From: Gordonia desulfuricans NBRC 100010
GTDB taxonomy: Bacteria; Actinomycetota; Actinomycetes; Mycobacteriales; Mycobacteriaceae
Assembly: GCF_001485495.1 (NCBI RefSeq)
Contig: NZ_BCNF01000039.1
Location: 1 to 64,000, forward strand
Length of the DNA stretch: 64,000 bases
Direction: 5' to 3'
Shown: one piece after another, positions 58,995-64,000 of the stretch
Layout of the letters: each line of letters opens with the position of its first letter
Numbering within the stretch: position 1 is the first letter of the stretch
Position numbers and translations under genes: made by a program
The notes under the pieces: model-generated
What the model was told of the DNA's origin: nothing
What the model saw: the letters and a program-made list of their open reading frames with translations, nothing else
The model's database searches: none

Positions 58995-59438
58995 ATGACC
59001 GATACACCCGCCGAGACCCCCGCTGACACCCCGGCCGAGCTGGCCGATCTCACCGATGAGCAGTGGCGCGAACGCCTGACCCCGGCCGAATACCGCGTCC
59101 TGCGGCAGGCCGGTACCGAGGCCCCGTTCACCGGCGAGTACACCGACTCCAAGACCGTAGGCGTCTACCGCTGCCGGGCCTGCAACTCCGAGCTGTTCCG
59201 CAGCGAGCAGAAGTTCGAATCGCACTGCGGATGGCCGTCGTTCTTCTCCCCGCTGGCCGGCGAGGCGGTGATCGAACGCTCCGACACGTCGCTGGGTATG
59301 CGCCGCACCGAGGTGCTGTGTGCCAACTGCGAGAGCCACCTCGGTCACGTCTTCCAGGGTGAGGGCTACCCCACCCCCACCGACCTGCGGTACTGCATCA
59401 ACTCAATCAGCCTGTCGCTGGAACCCACCGAGGACTGA
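58995..59438 (+). CDS. msrB: Peptide-methionine (R)-S-oxide reductase MsrB
   Basis: 147 aa from an ATG at 58995. Conserved parts: LTPAEYRVLRQAGTEAPFTG, VYRCRACNSELF and VLCANCESHLGHVF (two zinc CxxC pairs), HCGWPSFF and RYCINSISL with the catalytic cysteine. It reduces the R-epimer of methionine sulfoxide in oxidised proteins. Length is typical. An N-terminal extension repeats PAETPADTPAEL. Confidence 0.96.
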   Translation: MTDTPAETPADTPAELADLTDEQWRERLTPAEYRVLRQAGTEAPFTGEYTDSKTVGVYRCRACNSELFRSEQKFESHCGWPSFFSPLAGEAVIERSDTSLGMRRTEVLCANCESHLGHVFQGEGYPTPTDLRYCINSISLSLEPTED

Positions 59439-59460
59439 ACCGGCGAGGCATCGCCCGGCT

Positions 59461-59570
59461 GCGGCTCGACCACCATCCGGTGGTCGAGCCGCAGCCGTAT
59501 TCGGTGGTCGAGTATTTGGTGGTCGAACCGCAGCCGTATTCGGTGGTCGACCATTTGGTGGTCGAGCCGG
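59461..59570. repeat. GGTGGTCGA repeat cluster after msrB
   Basis: A hairpin (GGCTCGACCACC and its complement) is followed by several copies of GGTGGTCGA, two within longer repeats CCGCAGCCGTATTCGGTGG. It is a small intergenic repeat array, probably a REP-like element of this genus. No gene. Confidence 0.65.
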
Positions 59571-59644
59571 GACCGAGCCCGAAGGGCGAGGACCCGTGTC
59601 GAGACCCGGTGACCCGACGGTGTCGGTGACCACCTCGAACGCGA

Positions 59645-59685
59645 GAAGGGGCCGGTCCGGACGTCATGTCCGGACCGGCCCCTTC
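59645..59685. terminator. Strong bidirectional terminator between msrB and hemQ
   Basis: An 18-bp perfect stem GAAGGGGCCGGTCCGGAC with loop GTCAT lies between two converging genes. Confidence 0.9.
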
Positions 59686-59708
59686 TGTCAATCGGGTCGG
59701 TCAGTGCG

Positions 59709-60404
59709 TCACGGCAGGGCCTCGACGAGGGCGTCCACCTCGACCCGCGGGCCGGTGAAGAACGGGGTCTCCTCGCGCACGTGCATGCGGGCCTCGGTGG
59801 CGCGCAGGTCACGCATCAGGTCGACGATGCGGTGCAGTTCCGGCGCCTCGAAGGCCAGCAGCCATTCGTAGTCGCCGAGGGCGAACGAGGCGACGGTGTT
59901 GGCGCGGACGTCCTTGTAGCCGCGGGCCTGCTTGCCGTGGTCGGAGAGCATCTTGCGACGCTCCTCGTCGGGCAGCAGGTACCACTCGTACGACCGCACG
60001 AACGGGTACACGCAGATGTAGTTGCCCGGCTCCTCCCCGGCGAGGAACGCCGGGATGTGGCTCTTGTTGAACTCCGCGGGGCGGTGCAGTGCGACGTTGC
60101 TCCACACCGGCTCGCAGACGCGGCCCAGCTGGGTCTCGCGGCGGAACCGGTTGTATGCGGCCTGCAGGTCCTCGATCTTCTCCGCATGCCACCAGATCAT
60201 GAAGTCGGCGTCGGCGCGCAGGCCGGACACGTCGTAGACACCGCGGACCATGACGTCGGTGTCGGCGAGGGATTTGAAGAAATCCGTGGCGTCGGATTTC
60301 ACCGCGTCACGATCGTCGCCGATCCCATCGGGTCGGACGGCGAACACCGAGAACATCAGGTAGCGGATGGTCGAGTTCAGTTCGGCATAGTCCAAGCGGC
60401 TCAT
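59709..60404 (-). CDS. hemQ: Coproheme decarboxylase HemQ
   Basis: 231 aa from [20 protein letters not shown]. The chlorite-dismutase-like fold is recognisable: [60 protein letters not shown] and [20 protein letters not shown]. HemQ removes two propionates of coproheme using peroxide to give haem b, the last step of the coproporphyrin-dependent pathway. It lies next to hemG and hemE, the expected cluster for actinobacteria. Confidence 0.95.
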   Translation of the reverse strand: MSRLDYAELNSTIRYLMFSVFAVRPDGIGDDRDAVKSDATDFFKSLADTDVMVRGVYDVSGLRADADFMIWWHAEKIEDLQAAYNRFRRETQLGRVCEPVWSNVALHRPAEFNKSHIPAFLAGEEPGNYICVYPFVRSYEWYLLPDEERRKMLSDHGKQARGYKDVRANTVASFALGDYEWLLAFEAPELHRIVDLMRDLRATEARMHVREETPFFTGPRVEVDALVEALP

Positions 60405-60424
60405 GACCCCATCGTGCCACCGTC

Positions 60425-61798
60425 TCAGTGCAGGTCGGTGAGCAGGTCCCGGGCCGCACGACCGGCCTGCCCGATACATGCGGGCACCCCGACACCGGCG
60501 TAGGACGACCCGGCCAGCGCCAGCCCTGTGGGCCGGTGGCCGAGCACCTCGGCCATGCGGGCCAGATGCCCGGGCGCGTACCGCGGCAGTCCCCCGGTCC
60601 AGCGTTGCTGCCACACGTCGATCACGTGCCCGGATGCCGGCGCGACGCCGGCGGCCGCGCAGATCCGGTCGAGGTCGGCCAGGGCCTGGCCGCGCAGCGA
60701 GTCGAGGGCGTCGTCGGCGATCGGGGCGCCGTAACGGCCGAACGACGCCCGCACCGACACCGGCCGGTCGGGTCGGCCCAGATGCGCCCACTTGCGGGAG
60801 CTGAGCGTGAACGCCTTGGCGTGCAGGTCTCCTCCGGTCGCCACCAGCACGCCCGAATGGGCGGGCAGGTCGGTGCCCGGAGCCAGGGCCAGGGACAGCA
60901 CCACCGACGACGCCGGTTCCACTGCGCGCAGCGTGGGCGCCAGGTCGGGTGCCTGCGTGGCGAGCAACTCGCCGGCGATCCAGGCGGGGACCGCCAGGAT
61001 CACACCGTCGTAGGTGGCCTCGACCGGCCCGTGTACCGCCCAGCGGTCGCCGGTACGGGAGAGTCCGGTGACCCGAGCGCCCAGATGCACGGTGGGGCGG
61101 GCGGCGTCGACGAGCGCGTCGAGCAGCACCCGGTACCCGCCGACGAGGGTGCCGAACACCGGCCCGGTGCCGGTGGATGCGGCGAGGATGTCGGTGACCG
61201 CCCCGGTGAGACTGGTCGCGCCCTGATCCAGACGCAGGGCCAGGGCCGGCAGTGCCTCGCGCAGCCCGATGTCGCCGGCCAGGCTCGAGTAGACGCCGCC
61301 GAGCATCGGGTCGACGCAGCGGGCCACCACCGACGGCCCGAACCGGTCGGCGACCAGTTCCCCGACGCTCACGTCGGTACCCGGGCGCCACGACAGCGGC
61401 CGGTCGGCCTCGCCGCGGATGCGGTCCACGTCGGCCGGGTCGGCGATACCGGCGACGATGTCGGCGGATGCCGGGATGCCCATGAGAGCCGGGGACGGCA
61501 GCGGGTGCAGGCCGCCGTTCGCCCAGATCGCCGGTCGTGCGCCGGTCGGCGCCACCACCCGGTCGGTCAGGCCCAGCTCGGCGACCAGGTCCACCGCCTC
61601 GGGGCGGCGCACGATGAACGCCTCGGCGCCCACGTCGACCGGCCGGCCGCCCACCTCGACGGTCTGCAGGATGCCACCGGTCGACTCCCCCGCCTCGAGG
61701 ATGTCGATCACCGCGTCGTCGCCGAGTGCCTGCCGCAGCCGGAGTGCGGCGACGAGGCCGGACACACCGGCACCGACGACAGCGATCCGGGCGGACAT
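60425..61798 (-). CDS. hemG: Coproporphyrinogen III oxidase (HemY/CgoX-type, annotated hemG)
   Basis: 457 aa FAD enzyme. The dinucleotide-binding motif is [17 protein letters not shown], followed by [30 protein letters not shown] and [19 protein letters not shown] at the C-terminus belong to the oxidase family. It oxidises coproporphyrinogen III to coproporphyrin III ahead of iron insertion and HemQ. The ATG overlaps the hemE stop by one base, so the two are coupled. Confidence 0.94.
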   Translation of the reverse strand: MSARIAVVGAGVSGLVAALRLRQALGDDAVIDILEAGESTGGILQTVEVGGRPVDVGAEAFIVRRPEAVDLVAELGLTDRVVAPTGARPAIWANGGLHPLPSPALMGIPASADIVAGIADPADVDRIRGEADRPLSWRPGTDVSVGELVADRFGPSVVARCVDPMLGGVYSSLAGDIGLREALPALALRLDQGATSLTGAVTDILAASTGTGPVFGTLVGGYRVLLDALVDAARPTVHLGARVTGLSRTGDRWAVHGPVEATYDGVILAVPAWIAGELLATQAPDLAPTLRAVEPASSVVLSLALAPGTDLPAHSGVLVATGGDLHAKAFTLSSRKWAHLGRPDRPVSVRASFGRYGAPIADDALDSLRGQALADLDRICAAAGVAPASGHVIDVWQQRWTGGLPRYAPGHLARMAEVLGHRPTGLALAGSSYAGVGVPACIGQAGRAARDLLTDLH

Positions 61799-62862
61799 CA
61801 GAGTGTGTGGATCAGTTCGACGGCGCGGGTGAGCACCTTCGCGTCGGTGTCGGGGAGCACGCCGTGCCCGAGGTTGACGATGTGGCCGGTGGCGCCGGTG
61901 GCGATCGCGGTCGCCCCGTCGTCGAGGACGCGGCGGATCTCACGTTCGATCACCTGCGGCCCGGCGAACAGCACCGTCGGGTCGAGGTTGCCCTGCACGG
62001 CCTTGCCCGGACCCACGCGGCGCACCGCCTCGGTCAGCGGCACCCGCCAGTCGACGCCGATCACGTCGGCGGGGGCGGCCATCGCGGCGAGCAGTTCACC
62101 GGTGCCGACACCGAAGTGGATGCGGGGTACGCCATAGCCGGCGACCTCGGCGAACACCCGGTCGGTGTGCGGGGCGACGTAGGTGCGGTAGTCGGCCTCG
62201 GAGAGGGCCCCGGCCCACGAGTCGAAGACCTGGATCGCGTCCACCCCGGCCTCGAGCTGCACCTGCAGGAAGGTGATGGTGATGTCGGCGAGCCGGCCCA
62301 TCAGCGCATTCCACACCTCCGGCGCACCGCGCATGAGAGCCTTGGTGTTGACGTAGTTGCGGCTCGGACCGCCCTCGATCAGATATGACGCGAGGGTGAA
62401 CGGCGCCCCGGCGAAGCCGATCAGCGCGGTCTCCGCCGGCAGCTCGGCGAGGATCCGCTCCACCGCGTGGGCGACCGCCCCGACCTGCGCCGGATCGAGC
62501 CGCGGCAGCCCCGCGACGTCGGCCTCGGTGCGGATGGGCGCGGCGATCACCGGGCCGGTCCCGGCCACGATGTCCAGGTCCACACCGGCGGCCTTGAGCG
62601 GCACGACGATGTCGGAGAACAGGATCGCGGCGTCGACGTCGTGGCGTCGGACCGGTTGCAGCGTGATCTCGGTGACCAGCTCCGGGTCGAAGCACGACTC
62701 GAGCATGCCGTGGTTCTCCCGGATGGCCCGGTATTCCGGCAACGACCGACCGGCCTGCCGCATGAACCACACTGGGCGCCTGCTGGGCGTGGAGCCCTGC
62801 GCCGCGGCCACCAGCGGCATGGTGGCGTGGCCTGAACGGGTACGTTGTGAATGCGACATCAT
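61798..62862 (-). CDS. hemE: Uroporphyrinogen decarboxylase
   Basis: 354 aa with two adjacent ATGs. Signature motifs are [20 protein letters not shown] near the start (usual PVWxMRQAGR), [34 protein letters not shown] and [14 protein letters not shown]. It decarboxylates the four acetates of uroporphyrinogen III to give coproporphyrinogen III. It is divergent from the DUF3000 gene with an 81-bp gap. Confidence 0.97.
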   Translation of the reverse strand: MMSHSQRTRSGHATMPLVAAAQGSTPSRRPVWFMRQAGRSLPEYRAIRENHGMLESCFDPELVTEITLQPVRRHDVDAAILFSDIVVPLKAAGVDLDIVAGTGPVIAAPIRTEADVAGLPRLDPAQVGAVAHAVERILAELPAETALIGFAGAPFTLASYLIEGGPSRNYVNTKALMRGAPEVWNALMGRLADITITFLQVQLEAGVDAIQVFDSWAGALSEADYRTYVAPHTDRVFAEVAGYGVPRIHFGVGTGELLAAMAAPADVIGVDWRVPLTEAVRRVGPGKAVQGNLDPTVLFAGPQVIEREIRRVLDDGATAIATGATGHIVNLGHGVLPDTDAKVLTRAVELIHTL

Positions 62863-62943
62863 CGATCACTCTGCCATGTCGTCCGAATCGACCACCGGCG
62901 CGCCTCCGCCCTTCGGCGCAGTGCTGGTCTTACCGTCACAGTT

Positions 62944-63555
62944 GTGACCTCCTCCGGAGCTCCGACGGAGCCTGCCGACTTCCGCACCGCGGTCGAGTCG
63001 CTGCATTCCGCGCGCATCCGACGCGACATCGAGGTCGGGCCGATCCGCCCGCCGCAGCGCCTGGCGCCCTACAGCTATGCGGTGGGCGCGGAGGTGCGCC
63101 GCGCCGACGACGATCCCGACGACGACCTGCAGGGCAGCGCCTTCGGGCGGCTGATCCTGCTCTACGACCCCGACGGCCAGGACGCCTGGAACGGGACGAT
63201 GCGTCTGGTCGCCTACATCCAGGCGGAGGTGGAGGCCGCGCTCGCGGCCGACCCGCTGCTGCCCGAGGTGGCGTGGAGCTGGCTCGCCGATGCCCTCGGT
63301 GTCCCGGTCGGTGAGACCGCCAACGACGAGGGACCGGTCCACGTGACCGCTCTCGGCGGCACCGTGACCTCCACGTCGTCGGTGCGCTACGGCGACATCG
63401 CCGGTCCGCCGCGCGCCCATCAGCTCGAGTTGCGGGCGTCGTGGACCGCCCCGTCGGCCGAAGGGCTGGGCGCGCACCTGGAGGCGTTCTGCGAAGTGTT
63501 GTCGGCGGCCGCGGGTCTGCCCCCGGTCGGTGTCACCGAACTCGGGTCGGCGTGA
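62944..63555 (+). CDS. DUF3000 protein
   Basis: 203 aa from a GTG at 62944; no clear RBS precedes it, so it may be leaderless. Characteristic blocks: FRTAVESLHSARIRRDIEVG, APYSYAVGAEVRR, GRLILLYDPDGQDAWNGTMR, and RYGDIAGPPRAHQLELRASW. DUF3000 proteins are restricted to actinobacteria and always sit beside the RNase D gene; function is unknown. The stop overlaps the next start (GTGA). Confidence 0.9.
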   Translation: MTSSGAPTEPADFRTAVESLHSARIRRDIEVGPIRPPQRLAPYSYAVGAEVRRADDDPDDDLQGSAFGRLILLYDPDGQDAWNGTMRLVAYIQAEVEAALAADPLLPEVAWSWLADALGVPVGETANDEGPVHVTALGGTVTSTSSVRYGDIAGPPRAHQLELRASWTAPSAEGLGAHLEAFCEVLSAAAGLPPVGVTELGSA

Positions 63556-64000
63556 GCGATCCGGCAGCGCCCGCCGAGGACGCCACCCCCACCACCCCGC
63601 TGCTCGAACCGCGCGAGGGCGTCCCGCCCGTGCTGTCGTCGGCCGGGCAGTTCGCCGACGCCGCCGAGCGGCTCGCCGCCGGCACCGGGCCGATCGCCCT
63701 CGACACCGAACGCGCGTCGGGCTACCGGTACTCCCAGCGCGCCTACCTGATCCAGATCCGGCGCACCGGATCGGGCAGTTTCCTGATCGACCCGATCGAG
63801 GAACCCGACGCACTGGACCCGCTGATCGAGGTGCTCGACGGCCCCGAATGGGTGCTGCACGCCGCCGACCAGGACCTTCCGTGCCTGCGTGACCTGGGTT
63901 TCCGCGCCAACGACCTGTTCGACACCGAACTCGCCGGACGGCTGCTCGGGCTGACCCGGGTGAATCTGGCCGCGATGGTCGCCGAGTTCCTCGGCCTCGG
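63552..64000 (+). CDS. Ribonuclease D-like (HRDC domain) protein, 3' part beyond the window
   Basis: The first 149 codons from a GTG are present. The 3'-5' exonuclease domain shows motif I (GPIALDTERASGYRYSQRAY), the conserved LIQIRR, LIDPIEEPDALDPLIEVL, motif II (WVLHAADQDLPCL) and FDTELAGRLLGL. It trims tRNA and other RNA 3' ends. The HRDC domain expected downstream is outside the window. Confidence 0.92.
   Translation, partial: MSDPAAPAEDATPTTPLLEPREGVPPVLSSAGQFADAAERLAAGTGPIALDTERASGYRYSQRAYLIQIRRTGSGSFLIDPIEEPDALDPLIEVLDGPEWVLHAADQDLPCLRDLGFRANDLFDTELAGRLLGLTRVNLAAMVAEFLGL

Noticed and set aside
59461-59570. GGTGGTCGA repeats as an insertion sequence end
   Set aside because: No transposase or target-site duplication; better described as a small intergenic repeat.

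Overview
The window is high-GC actinobacterial chromosome carrying one integrated mobile element. Gene order on both flanks matches the mycobacterial thrS-HIT-pgsA-patA-pimA-pdxS block and the zapE-ribD-aftC-msrB-hemQ-hemG-hemE-DUF3000-RNase D block. This places the host in the Mycobacteriales (mycolic-acid bacteria). Gordonia is my best guess, but the genus is inference.

Left flank (1-15.4 kb). A minus-strand run holds thrS, a HIT hydrolase and the phosphatidylinositol mannoside genes pgsA1, patA and pimA. A LemA-like protein, PdxS, a PP2C phosphatase and an FHA protein follow. Then come a serine-recombinase relative lacking its catalytic serine, a secreted protein, an AraC-type regulator divergent from a cupin-cyanase pair, and an exported protein.

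Integrated element (about 15427-51250, 35.8 kb). It sits in the 3' end of a tRNA-Val(CAC) gene. A 30-bp perfect direct repeat marks attL and attR, and a 21-bp repeat just inside each end looks like integrase arm sites. In order it holds: tyrosine integrase; a LEM-3-like GIY-YIG protein; ArdA antirestriction; an XRE regulator; two decayed gene relics; an 11.5-kb minus-strand defence island (AAA_13 ATPase, predicted nuclease, GIY-YIG protein, DEAD-like helicase, MmeI-like DNA methyltransferase, DUF1883-TIR, DUF2188, DUF3883); a MerR-like regulator, an HEAGH protein and a serine recombinase; a cluster of small membrane proteins; a ribbon-helix-helix protein with a frameshifted type IV coupling protein; a mobilisation operon (MobC-like, relaxase and an overlapping membrane gene); a replication module (family A DNA polymerase, VapE-like ATPase, zinc-motif protein); repeat-rich origin-like DNA; and a Xis-like protein. 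Having a relaxase and coupling protein but no VirB4-type ATPase or other secretion core, it looks like an integrative mobilisable element that replicates after excision. The broken coupling protein suggests its transfer may be impaired, unless the frameshift is a sequence error.

Right flank (51.2-64 kb). A partly duplicated tRNA cluster (Val-CAC, Gly, Cys, Val-GAC, Gly, Val-GAC, Gly) surrounds a DUF1622 membrane protein. A tiny cysteine-rich metallothionein-like gene and a GNAT follow. Then comes the conserved block of zapE, ribD-like reductase, lipoprotein hydrolase, aftC and msrB, the coproporphyrin-dependent haem genes hemQ-hemG-hemE, DUF3000, and a ribonuclease D cut by the window end.

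The points most worth follow-up are the defence island, which resembles a helicase-methylase-ATPase system with extra embedded nucleases; its AT-rich, apparently swapped target-recognition domain; the catalytically dead recombinase with its own upstream repeats; the paired TGTAGC repeats next to the polymerase module; and the metallothionein micro-gene.
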